Assembly: GCA_916610825.1 (NCBI GenBank)
Contig: OU744450.1
Span: 10,482,380 to 10,546,379, forward strand
DNA length: 64,000 bases
From: Haliclystus octoradiatus
Taxonomy: Eukaryota; Cnidaria; Staurozoa; Stauromedusae; Haliclystidae
Direction of reading: 5' to 3'
Under the pieces are notes generated by a model. That model was not told where the DNA came from. It was given only the letters and a program-made list of their open reading frames with translations, and did no database searches. This document shows positions 21,301 to 31,202 of the stretch, in pieces. Position 1 is the first letter of the stretch; every line of letters begins with the position of its first letter. The position numbers and the translations under genes are program-made.

Positions 21301-23506
21301 TTTTGTTTTACTTTAGGTAACTTGAATAAACCTTCAACAAAAAGAGGCATTCTATCGACTGTAAGCTCGATTTTTAACCCAGATGGTTTTTTAGCCCCAA
21401 TTTTACTACCAATTAAGCAAATCTTACGAGACTTATGGAAGGATAATGTTGATTGGGATGACATTCTTCCAGCAGCGTATTGTGATAAATGGCAAAAATG
21501 GTTAGATGAAATTTGTGCTATTAGTGATGTTTCCATTGCACGCTGTTTCCGCGGTGATGCTTATGAAAAATTTCCTCCTGGGTGTAGAGTTGAGCTGCAT
21601 TTATTCTGTGACGCATCAGAACTTGGTCTCGGAGTTGTTTGCTATTTGAGATTTTCACAGGACAGGAACATTCATTGTTCCTTTGTTGGTGCTAAATCAA
21701 GATGCACCCCTCTCAAACCCATAACTATTCCCCGTTTAGAATTGCAAGCTGCTGTTCTTGCTGTTAGGGTAAGTCAATTTTTGATTGAAGAGTTGGATTT
21801 TAACCTTGATGAATTGTTTTACTGGACGGACTCTCGCACAGTTTTGGCTTATATAAATAACATGATTCAAGGCGTTTTAAGACCTTCGTTGCTAATAGGG
21901 TAACAGAAATTAGGGAGTCAAGTCTTCCCAGTCAACGAAGACATTGTCCAGGAAATCTGAACCCTGCAGATATTGCTTCTCGTGGTATCATGCCGTCTGA
22001 ATTTTGTTCTAAATTAGAATGGAAAAATGGTCCAAGTTTTTTGTGGTCACTGCAATCTGATTGGCCTGATCATAAAACATTTGCTGTATTTGACAATGAT
22101 AAGGAACTCAAAAGAGTCGATGTGGTCAACGCAGTTAATGTTAGCCCACCTGAATTCCTTTTACAATTTGTTGATCGTTACTCCTCTTTTTTCAAGTTAT
22201 GCAAGGTTGTGTGCCGCATTTTTCAGTTTATCGACAGGTGTCGTAACAAGAAGAAGCAGTCATCTCTCAACATTTCACCAGCATTGTTTCAAAAAGCAAC
22301 TTCCTGCATTTCTAGGTATGTTCAAAAATCCTTTTTTGCTGCAGAGGTGAATGCATTGGAAAATGGTAAGCCCTTCCGAAGAAGTCTACATTGTTATCAT
22401 TGTCCCCCTTTTTGGACAAATTTGGAGTACTTCGTGTGGGTGGCCGTTTGGCACAAACAAACATTGATTTTGACGTCAAACATCCAATCATAATTCCGAG
22501 TAAGTGTTCATTGGCAACTGCTATTGTGTGTGACAAGCATTCTGAGTTAGCCCATTGTGGGATTAATAGCATTGTAACATCAATTAGACAAACTTTTTGG
22601 ATACCGAAATTAAAATCCTTAGTAAAGTCATTTGCACACCAATGTCTAACATGTAAAAAGTTAGCTGCCAAGAGGTCATCACAACTAATGGCAGATCTTC
22701 CGCCTCAAAGATTTAATTCATGCACTGCATCGTCGCTGGATACAGACCATTTTATCATGGTGCTAAGGCGATTTATGGCACGTAGAGGCAGCCCTACAGA
22801 AATATTTTCCGACAACGGCACTAATTTTGTAGGTGCGAAAAGAGAGATCAAATCAGCCTTGACAGAATTAGATCAATCTAAAATAAATAATCATTTGTTG
22901 AAACATTGTGTGACGTGGCATTTCAATCCACCTAGTGCTGCTCATTTCGGTGGTGTATGGGAGCGCCTAGTCCAATCAGTAAAAAAGGCTCTTCGTGTGA
23001 TCATGAATCAGCAAGTTGTAGATCCTGAAACTTTTGATACGATTTTGTGTGATGTAGAACGTGTGCTAAATTGCCGTCCCCTTACTAACCTGTCTAATGA
23101 TCCAAAAGACGTTGAACCACTAACCCCTAACCATTTTTTGTTGTTGCGTGCTAATGATTGTTCTCCACCAGGTCAGTTTGAATCTACAGATTTACTACTA
23201 AGGAAACGTTGGCGCCGTTCCCAGGCACTTGTCAACTAGTTCTGGCAGAGATGGCTCAAGGAGTATGTCACTATTCTTCAAGAAAGGAACAAATGGACCC
23301 AAATCCAACGTGATATTGCCATTGGCGATCTGGTAATGATCTGTGATGAAGACACTCAACGTGGAAAGTGGCCTATGGCGGTGGTGCAAGATGTCAAAAT
23401 CTCCTCAGATGGTCATGTCCGTTCAGCAACTGTAAAGACAGCTACAACCACGCTTGTAAGACCGATTGCAAAAATGTGCCTCCTGGAAGCAACGAAAATT
23501 CAATAG
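18383..23506 (+). pseudogene. gag-pol of BEL/Pao element 1, multiply frameshifted
   Basis: The ATG at 18383 starts a gag frame with the DUF1759 region (ITPFNGDPLKYNDFMAAF) and CCHC-like knuckles (CIFCLSDHLSRKC, CFRCFVPNHRSDKC). The frame then changes near 19625, 20340, 20835, 21880 and 22385. Protease DSGS is near 19836, RT YMDD at 21061-21072, RNase H (FCDASELGLG, WTDSRTV) at 21600-21850, and the integrase zinc-binding HH-CC at about 22545-22660. The integrase core lacks the stretch between PPQR and SLDTD (around 22715), where the first catalytic Asp should be. An in-frame TAG at 23237-23239 precedes the C-terminal domain, which ends at 23506. Several shifts lie in homopolymers, so consensus errors are possible for those. 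Confidence 0.9.
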
Positions 23507-23631
23507 CATAAATTTTAGAATTTTTTATAATAGATAATGATTAATTTTTATAGATAATGATAGCAACATCTGTATTAAAATATAAATATAAACGAAATTA
23601 GTAGTGAAGTGGATTCTTCACTGTGTGGGAG

Positions 23632-24106
23632 TGTGATCGTCTGAGCCTCACTTTAATATTAACCTCGTTTGTGTGTTGTAACTATGTTCTGTACCTAGCG
23701 TGTTTGTAATTAGTACATTGGACTTAGAGCCAAAGTTGATACGTGTGATTGTCTTGTGTTGCTTTATGATTGGTTGTTTGTAAAGTATGGTGCAATAGCA
23801 AAATATACAAGGCTACTGCACCCTTTAATTATATGGTGTTCTGTAACTGTGGCTGGCGATGATAGCATCTCTTTGATTTAATTATAAATATTTTGTTAAC
23901 TTATTACTAAAGTTTCTTCTTTGAGTCGCAGTTACAGGCAACCAACTACTTTGTCTGCTTTGAAATAGAATCGCCTAATATTCTATTTATTTTGTTTATT
24001 GAATTGGGCTTATTGTTGAATAATAAAAGACCAAAGATTGAAGGAAATTAATGAACTTGCTATACAGTCCTCTATCATTGGCATAATCCCTTCAAACTTT
24101 GTGATA
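23632..24106 (+). repeat. 3' LTR of BEL/Pao element 1
   Basis: 475 bp, apparently identical to 17221-17695. It is preceded by a short purine-rich tract (tgggag), the likely start point for plus-strand synthesis. Confidence 0.92.
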
Positions 24107-24148
24107 CAGTCTGTTTTAGAAATACATATTGATTTTAATGTTAATGAC

Positions 24149-24312
24149 TGTGGTGTCGTTCTAGACAGATAACACGCTTGCATTATGTCTGAGTAGAACT
24201 GACTATATTTCAACATAGATTACAATTACTATATTAAGATCACATGACTTTAGCAGTTACACAATAATCACAGTAGGTGTTTACATGTTAATTATTAGGT
24301 GACTACGTCACA
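24149..24312 (-). repeat. 3' LTR of the Gypsy element
   Basis: 164 bp. Differs from the 5' LTR by roughly five substitutions or indels (for example agataac/agagaac, gagtag/gaatag, one missing g in catag-att), a few percent, so this insertion is older than the BEL elements. Confidence 0.9.
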
Positions 24313-26982
24313 TTTCCCCCTTCTTAGAGAAAACAGAATTGTCAATTATGTTTATGAAATTGATAGTTATAAGTTACGAAAATTTACTGGACAATAATAG
24401 ATTAAATAGAGATTAATAATTAGTTTATACATAGAGATTTGTTGTTTATTCTTCAATAAAATTAGTTATATCCTAAACGATCTGGCAGTGCAGTTATTCT
24501 AGAAGAACGCCTTAATGGTTGTTGATTTGTTGGTTCGTTAACTGCAGGTGTGGTTTCAGCAGACTCGGTGTATGCTGATGAGCCAGTCGGTCCGAATTGA
24601 TTTCTTGAGGCAAGAACGGTATTGCCATTGTCCGATAGCCATGCCGTATTGCTTCCTTTAGGAAGGATATACTCAATTTCCTTAGGTACGTGTGCTGAAG
24701 AGGGCTGCTACATTACGATATCTCCCGTTGCGAAATCAGCAATAAACGGGACTCTAATATTTTTACCTAAAAGTATCTCGGTTGGAGATTTTCCCCTGGT
24801 CAAGGATGTGGCATGATGGACAGTTAAAATGCGATAGAGAAACATGTCAAATGAAACACGCAAGCCCTTATGCCAAGCCTTCATTCCGCGTTTTACCGTC
24901 TGGACAGCGCGCTCAGCAAGACCATTGGCACGTGGGAAATAAACAGGAGATTCAATTTTCTTGCACCCTGAACGAGAAAGCCACTGCACAATTTCTTCAT
25001 TAACAAACTCTTTCGCATTATCCGACACAAAACTATGAGGGATACCAAAACGAGAAAATATATCGGCTAGTATGCGAACAACAGTGGGTGTGGCCCAATT
25101 GGGGCATCTGGTAGCCTCAATCCAACCGCTACCGGCATCCGCAACAATTAAAATTGGCCCAATATCTGAAATATGCGCAAAATCCATGTGAACACGTTCC
25201 CAGTGGGCTGCTTCGGGCCAAGTGTGGACTGTTTTTGGAAAGCGAGGGCGTAGCGCACAACAGGTAGAACAGTTTGTAATAAAGTTTTCAACTTCTTTAA
25301 AAATTCCCGGCCACCACGCACCCTGGAGTAAAAGTCGCCTGGTAGCATGAATTCCGGCATGGGTGTTGTGCGCCTTTTTGAGTACATCAGATCTCAAATT
25401 AATTGGGATATATGGTGTTGATTTAAAATAAATGAGGTTGTTATGCACTGTAAGTTCATCTTTAACACGCGAGAAGGCCTTTTCTGCCTCTGATAGACCG
25501 GACCAAAAGCCAGAAATAATACGTTTAATGATGCTTTGTGCAACACGATCGTTATACATTGAAGCCTCAATTTGACTGCTTGAAATAATTGGGGCAAAAA
25601 ATGCTGAGTCAGTAGCAACGGAGACGCTGGCAACAACGTCTTCCCGCGTAATTGTATTTTGAGTAAGACGAGATAAAGCATCTGCATGAGTAATGTTAGC
25701 ACCAGGTTCATATTTTAGTTCGAAATCGAACGCCATAAGTTTAATAGCCCATCTGGAAAGGCGTGCTGAGGCTGTTTTAGGTATTGATTTGTGAGTACCA
25801 AAAATAAAAGATAGAGCTTGATGATCGGAGACGATCAGAAATTTTCGCCCTAACAAAAATTGACGTAGACGTTCTACGCACCATACCACTGCTAATGCTT
25901 CACGTTCTGCGGCAGAATATTTTTGTTCTGCAGCACTTAATGTTTTTGAAACGTAAATAACCGGATGCCCGTCTTGTGTCAAAATACCGGCAACAGCTGT
26001 CCCAGACGCATCAGTTGTCAAGGTGACTGCTTTGCTTAACGAGTATGGTTGTACAAGAGGTGTGGAGGCCAAATCTTTTTTGAAGTTGTCAAAAGCTAAT
26101 TGCGCTGTGTTTGTCCAAACAAAATCCACATCTTGTTTTCTGAGCTCATTCAAAGGAGCAATTTTGTCAGCAAAATTAGGCACAAGTCTACCAAAAAAAT
26201 TAACTAATCCTACAAATGATGCTACCTCCTTTTTATTTTTAGGAGGGGCAATGGACAAAACTTTTTCAACAAGGCGAGGGTCAGGTCCGATACCTTCAGT
26301 TGAGATACGAAAACCTAAAAAAGTAATTTCAGACACCTCTTGAACGCATTTGTCTTTGTTGATGGAAAGGCGATGCTGTTTTAATCGCTCCATGATAGCA
26401 TTAACACGTTTTTGTAAAGAATCGCGAGTGTTGCCAAAAATTAGCACGTCGTCTTGATATGGAAGAATTCCTTTGAGACCGCTGAGAACAGTTTCAATAA
26501 CGTTTTGAAAAATCGCAGCGCTGTTTTTCATACCCATTTGCAATCGCGTGATCCGAAACATACCCTTGTGAGTGTTTTTCATACCCATTTGCAATCGCGT
26601 GATCCGAAACAGACCCTTGTGAGTGTTTATCACGGATAAATCTTGCGCTGTTTTATCAATAGCAATTTGCCAATAGGCCGAATTTAGATCAATTTTAGCG
26701 AAGAATTTTGCACCATGTATTTTGCTAAAAATTCCCTTTAAGTTTGGAATCGGATATGCATCTGATAGAATTTTATCGTTAATGTGCACGCTAAAATCGA
26801 CACACATTCGTAAACCTCCAGAAGGTTTCTTGACCCAAACAATAGGGGAGGAGTTTTCGGTCCCACCTGATTCAATGGGTTCTATGACACCCATGGCCTG
26901 CAAGCGCTCAAGCTCAGCGGTAGCAGCATCCTGTAAGGGCAAAGGCACAGGCCGTGCTTGGCAAAATTTTGGTGTCGCGTTA

Positions 26983-27770
26983 AGCCCGGTTTCCACTTGA
27001 CGAAAAATTCGCTGCAGCGAAAATTTCGCGGCTAAAATGCTGAGTACGCATGCGTTGTGTGACGTTGCACACGAGTTTGGACCACGCAGGTTTCGCTGCA
27101 ACTTTCGCTGAAGCGAAAAAAGTAGTTGAAACTGATCCTACTTTTTTGCGATTCGCTGCAGCGAAAAGTGAATCAAGCAATGCAAATCAATTGAAAATGA
27201 TGTTGTCATGACATTTTCAGCAAACAAGATGGCGGGATGAATTTGTAGCCTGTATTGCTTTGTTGCCTGTATTTTTGCAAATTGTGAATCTCCAGTCACC
27301 AAATAACGCAAACAAACACATAGCCTCTCCAGTGAACCAATGTTTTTCTCATGTGAGTATCCTTCTTTTCAATTTTAGACCAATCATTATATAAAACTTT
27401 TCAAATGTCGAAGGACGTATTTACGAAGAGAACGGTAAAAATATTCGTTGTTGTAGAGCTTCATTTCCTTTACGAGTAAATGAAACTCTCCTTTCTCTTT
27501 CCTGTCTTCAAATAATTTCCGGACCCAGAAGCGTTTACTGTATTTCCCTGCATATACTCTACGTCTTTTGAGCAGAAACATTTGAATAATTTGCAGTCGT
27601 GCAAGCAATACATCTTCCAAATTGACTGGTGCCATGATGGATTTTCATAAAATGTCGAATTTGGCGCGCGAAACAAATTTTATGTGGAAATGAACCAGCG
27701 AAAATTTCGCCGCGAAAGTAGACGCGAATTTTTCGCTGCAGCGAATTTTTCGCCAAGTGGAAACCCGGCT
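26983..27770 (-). mobile_element. non-autonomous PIF/Harbinger element inside Gypsy pol
   Basis: The termini are inverted repeats (AGCCCGGTTTCCACTTG at the left, AGCCGGGTTTCCACTTG from the right end), continuing into cgaaaaattcgctgcagcga. The 3-bp flank TTA occurs on both sides (26980-26982 and 27771-27773), the target duplication of PIF/Harbinger elements. The 788-bp length and an N-terminal transposase remnant show an internally deleted copy. Removing it plus one TTA rejoins the pol frame at the KPNATPKF stretch. Confidence 0.88.
27387..27635 (-). pseudogene. N-terminal remnant of Harbinger transposase
   Basis: ATG at 27633-27635 opens 82 codons. The stretch KRFWVRKLFEDRKEKGEF then HLLVKEMKLYNNEYFYR resembles the N-terminal region of Harbinger transposases ('R.WVR.....R...GEF..LV.EM'). 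The DDE nuclease domain that should follow is absent. The ORF belongs to the element at 26983-27770. Confidence 0.7.
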
Positions 27771-27864
27771 TTAGGTTTTAATTTCATCGTGGCGATAACA
27801 TCCTTGATGACGGGTAGAAAATCTGCAGACGAATTGCTACAAGTATAATTAACAGTATTTTTAT

Positions 27865-29061
27865 TTAAAATATCTCTACCTTGTAAGCCATAAGGGCAGG
27901 AAGATTATTAATGTGATTAGTATTATTACGTTCAACTGTTGCTTTAAGTTCACCTATCGATAATAGTCCACGATCGTCATAAGATTGTAATTTCCTGGTT
28001 GATTCAGATAGATCAGGACTCCCAAGATTTTGCCAGATCGCTGTCGAAATAATGGTGCACGACGCACCTGTGTCATGCTGCATGGGGACGGTAATATTAT
28101 TTAATTTTACATCTTCCATAACTTCATTCATGCTATTGATACTTCCTGGTTGATCATCATTAATATTCAATAGAAAGTAATCATTGGATTCCATTTCATT
28201 TGATTTTTGTACAACTACAGATGACTCTAATGCATAATTGGTATGACTTTGCTGGGCATGATTTGAAGTCGTTTGTTTATTATGGTATTGTGACTTACCA
28301 GCGGAACGGCAAACGGCACTATAATGCCCTCTTATACCACAAGCTGACCAGTTTTTACCGTATGCTGGACATCGTCTTGGTGGATGACGAGAGCCACAAT
28401 TCCCACATTCACGCTGATTACCCTGTGTTGACTTGGTGCTGTGTATGGCATCTTGATTTCCAGATAATTCTGTTGGCTGAAATTGTTGTAGTGAAATGTT
28501 GCGGTTGACAAAAGCAGTTGTTTGGTTATATTGCCGCACACGTTCCCGGAGATCTTCGTACGTTGCGGTTGGTGTAAGGCGAATGTAATCCAACAGATCT
28601 TTACGCAGTTTAACATCAGCAAATGAGTTGATAAAAACCATCTTTTTCATTTCTTCGTTGGGATCTTGTTCATCTTTAAATTTATCGAAATCACATTTAT
28701 CTGCTGCATGATTTATGCGAATATGGAGTTCATCCGCTGATTCGTCCGGCATTTGTTTGATGGCCAGAAAATTTGTTCTTTCAGCGATAAGTAAACGCTG
28801 TTTTGGTTGTACCAATTCCATGGCTTTCCTCTCAATCGCTATATAAGGAATATCAGCCAGTTTCAATGGCCTGACCAGTCTTGTTAATTTTATTAAAGCA
28901 TCTTCGCCACATAGAGAGAGGAAGAGATCCGTAATCGGATAACGTTTATTGGCAGGATCATCTGTGAGTGATTTCGTTCGAGCTTTGGCTGCAAATGCTG
29001 TAAACCAGGCTTCTGTTCGTTCTGGATCTGATGGATTCAGTGACTTTAATTTCAAATCCAT
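27865..29061 (-). CDS. Gypsy gag with protease segment
   Basis: 398 codons from an ATG at 29059-29061. The first 190 residues are a capsid-like helical region (for example WFTAFAAKARTKSLTDDP, IKQMPDESADELHIRI). Two zinc knuckles follow: CGNCGSRHPPRRC, and a second one (WSACGIRGHYSAVC) in which the first Cys is a Trp. The C-terminal part contains the aspartic protease signature HDTGASCTIIS. The frame ends at 27865 and pol begins in the -1 frame just there, as in Gypsy elements that make Gag-Pol by frameshifting. Intact by itself, but the lost knuckle Cys could weaken RNA binding. Confidence 0.88.
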   Translation of the reverse strand: MDLKLKSLNPSDPERTEAWFTAFAAKARTKSLTDDPANKRYPITDLFLSLCGEDALIKLTRLVRPLKLADIPYIAIERKAMELVQPKQRLLIAERTNFLAIKQMPDESADELHIRINHAADKCDFDKFKDEQDPNEEMKKMVFINSFADVKLRKDLLDYIRLTPTATYEDLRERVRQYNQTTAFVNRNISLQQFQPTELSGNQDAIHSTKSTQGNQRECGNCGSRHPPRRCPAYGKNWSACGIRGHYSAVCRSAGKSQYHNKQTTSNHAQQSHTNYALESSVVVQKSNEMESNDYFLLNINDDQPGSINSMNEVMEDVKLNNITVPMQHDTGASCTIISTAIWQNLGSPDLSESTRKLQSYDDRGLLSIGELKATVERNNTNHINNLPALMAYKVEIF

Positions 29062-29149
29062 GATAAATAGCTTATTTGATACTTTGATTTGATAATTGAC
29101 TGATGATATACTGTATATTGATAATAAATTTCACTCGGGGACGCCAATT

Positions 29150-29314
29150 TGTGGTGTCGTTCTAGACAGAGAACACGCTTGCATTATGTCTGAATAGAAC
29201 TGACTATATTTCAACATAGGATTACAATTACTATATTAAGATCACATGACTTTAGCAGTTACACAATAATCACAGTAGGTATTTACATGTTAATAATTAG
29301 GTGACTACGTCACA
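29150..29314 (-). repeat. 5' LTR of the Gypsy element
   Basis: 165 bp; counterpart of 24149-24312 with a few differences. It is the upstream LTR because the element reads on the minus strand. Confidence 0.9.
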
Positions 29315-29739
29315 ATGACCTCAAGGAATATTTTGAAGATTTAATTTTAAACAATTGATCAAATGGAACATCTACACTACCATGTACAATTTTGTAAATA
29401 AGAGAATGATCAGCTTTAATACGCCGAACTTCTAGCGATTCAATGTCTAATTTATTTAATCGATCTGCATAGTCCAAATAATTAATATTTGCAAAACCGC
29501 AAACTTTCCGGGTATATGGCCGTTGTACAATTTCAAGTAATTTGATGTTTTTAGCCAAATGTGGGCTCCAAACCGAGCTCGATGATTCCAATAAGGGCCT
29601 GACATATGTTTTAAAGGCAGACATAAGCAGATATAAATTTTTTGGAATATAACATTTTAATATTAAGTAACAACGAGAATATGCTTTTGATACTATCAAT
29701 GAACAACCTACATACAAAGAACAGCCTCAAGATATCTTG

Positions 29740-30765
29740 AAAATGAATAGCTTCAAAATTTCAATTGAACTCGTCATGAGAAAAATTATATTCTATAACA
29801 AGAAGAGAAGGAATGACAAAAAGCATCTCAACAAAACATGTGTTCTAACTTTTATAACACAATATTCCAAAGAACAAGAAAACATCTCTTCTAGATAGAC
29901 AAATCTTCCTTCTTTTAAAATGCAACTTCAAAACACAACATTTATTGAACTCAAGTCGTTAAAGTCCCTCTAGAACATGGCATGAACGACAATCAATGCG
30001 GATGTTGCTTATAAGTAAACCCACTGAAGCCGCACCATACACCCAATGCAGCTTACAAATCCCCAAATAAAGAATAGACCATGTACTCTGAGACAGTATA
30101 GACCACAAGAAGTGGCAAAGCCTTTTCGCATTTCAAAGGCATAGCAACGAAATTTCAAACTCAACGAGGATACGAAATGAAGCTAAAGTTACCTCAGCAT
30201 GCCCCCATTATATTGAAACCTATACAGTATAATTATATTTGAACTTGTTTTAAAAAATTGCAAATGTCTAGCCAACATTATCACCGACATTTGTTATTAC
30301 TAGACTATAAATACGGAATTCCTTTTATTGCCTTGTTTTATGAAATAATGTTAAACTAAGGAACATAAATATCGAACTACAGTACTTTGAGTCGGTGTTT
30401 TGGGTTATCAATAATTGATGACAGGAAGAACGATCGATTCAAATAAACTATTTGGATGGTCTCATTATATCTGAGTATTGACTATACTGCATATTTCTCA
30501 GCCTCATAGTTCCATTGTTGCATTTATCCCTGTAAGAAGGTGCATTTGAAGATGAAGCGATTGTTCAGGGACATCGACACATGGACTGTTTCAAAAAAAC
30601 ATACATGGACAGCTGATACTTTTGTAAAGAGTATTCTAACAAGATGGCAAGATTTCATCGTGTGCAATGAGCTATTTAACTTAAATTTTTTCAGACGATA
30701 TATTTAATTAAAGAATTGCGGTTGTTTTCTCATTATTTTATTCAAAAGATCATATTTTGTATTCA
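29740..30765. other. intergenic between LINE and BEL/Pao element 2
   Basis: AT-rich DNA, no recognisable gene, RNA or element end. Confidence 0.5.
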
Positions 30766-30770
30766 AAGAC

Positions 30771-31135
30771 TGATCGATTAATCTTATATCCGCCATTTTT
30801 TTAATATAAACGTCATGTTATTTGTGTTGATTTACGTCATTATGTTATTTTTATAGCTTGCGAAATATTTAAAATAATTTTGATTATGTAAGCAAAATAT
30901 ACCTTTAGAAAAGCCTAGACTAATTCAGAAACTTCAGTATGAGAAGCTACATTCGAAACGAAATCATACAACATTTTAGAAATTATATATATTGAAACAT
31001 GAGATGATTACGAAATAAATTGTTATGAACTTATGAATCGTCCGTGTGTTTGTATTCGACCCCGTATTCGAACCCTCATACTCAAATAAGAAGTCAATTA
31101 ATATGTGAATAAGGATTTTCAAAATTGGCAAAACA
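30771..31135 (+). repeat. 5' LTR of BEL/Pao element 2
   Basis: 365 bp, TGATCGATTA...GGCAAAACA. No difference from 37042-37406 was seen. Contains a TATA-like ttttatagc at about 30848. Confidence 0.93.
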
Positions 31136-31202
31136 GTTTCGAATCATAGTTCGAATTAAAGTCTCGATAAAGAAATTAGAAATAAAAAGAAATTAATCAA
31201 GA

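Larger units (their letters stand above)
17221..24106 (+). mobile_element. BEL/Pao LTR retrotransposon 1 (defective interior, identical LTRs)
   Basis: Two 475-bp LTRs bound the element, and a 5-bp target duplication CAGTC flanks it (17216-17220 and 24107-24111). A primer-binding site starting TGG follows the left LTR directly (17696). The interior encodes a DUF1759-type gag, protease, reverse transcriptase, RNase H and integrase in BEL order, but in changing frames. The LTRs look identical by eye, so the insertion is recent. Confidence 0.93.
24462..27840 (-). pseudogene. Gypsy pol (RT, RNase H, integrase), interrupted
   Basis: From about 27840 the pol frame runs -1 relative to gag and is broken at 27773 by a DNA transposon. 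It resumes at 26979 and stays open to a TAG at 24706-24708; 80 further in-frame codons end at TAA 24462-24464, so the TAG looks like a premature stop. RT has YQDD (26448-26459). RNase H (TTDASGTAVAG, EREALAVVW) lies at about 26020-25870. The integrase zinc finger (HNTHAGIHATRR and CSTCC) and all three catalytic residues (MDFAH, SDNAKEF, GLAERAV) are present. A 51-bp tandem duplication in the RT (26526-26627) repeats the peptide FRITRLQMGMK, which should disturb the fold. Confidence 0.9.
24149..29314 (-). mobile_element. Gypsy (Ty3-type) LTR retrotransposon, defective
   Basis: Minus-strand element with LTRs 29150-29314 (5') and 24149-24312 (3') and a 5-bp target duplication ATGAC (24144-24148 and 29315-29319). 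The minus-strand LTR begins TGTGACGTAG and ends GACACCACA. A primer-binding-site candidate TGGCGTCCCCGAG follows the 5' LTR, and a polypurine tract AAGAAGGGGGAAA precedes the 3' LTR. Gene order gag, protease, RT, RNase H, integrase is that of Gypsy elements. It was later hit by a PIF/Harbinger insertion. Confidence 0.93.
16990..29720 (-). pseudogene. 5'-truncated LINE copy split by two LTR retrotransposons
   Basis: Three minus-strand pieces belong to one non-LTR copy: about 29720-29315, 24143-24107 and 17220-16990. The first encodes the end of the reverse transcriptase (SAFKTYVRPLLESSSSVWSP, KLLEIVQR, RLNKLDIESLEVRRIKAD). The second continues with LTLKSICISKTD, and the third has the usual C-terminal pattern around NSLSEKLVTSASF and AFKS, after two stops. 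Counting one copy of each target duplication (ATGAC, CAGTC), the frame passes across both insertion sites without a shift. It was therefore one element before the Gypsy and BEL elements entered. The copy was already dead: it lacks its 5' part and has stops. Confidence 0.85.

Noticed and set aside
26984..27101. N-terminal 38 residues of the long Gypsy pol frame as real protein
   Set aside because: They are encoded by the terminal repeat of the Harbinger insertion, not by the Gypsy element.
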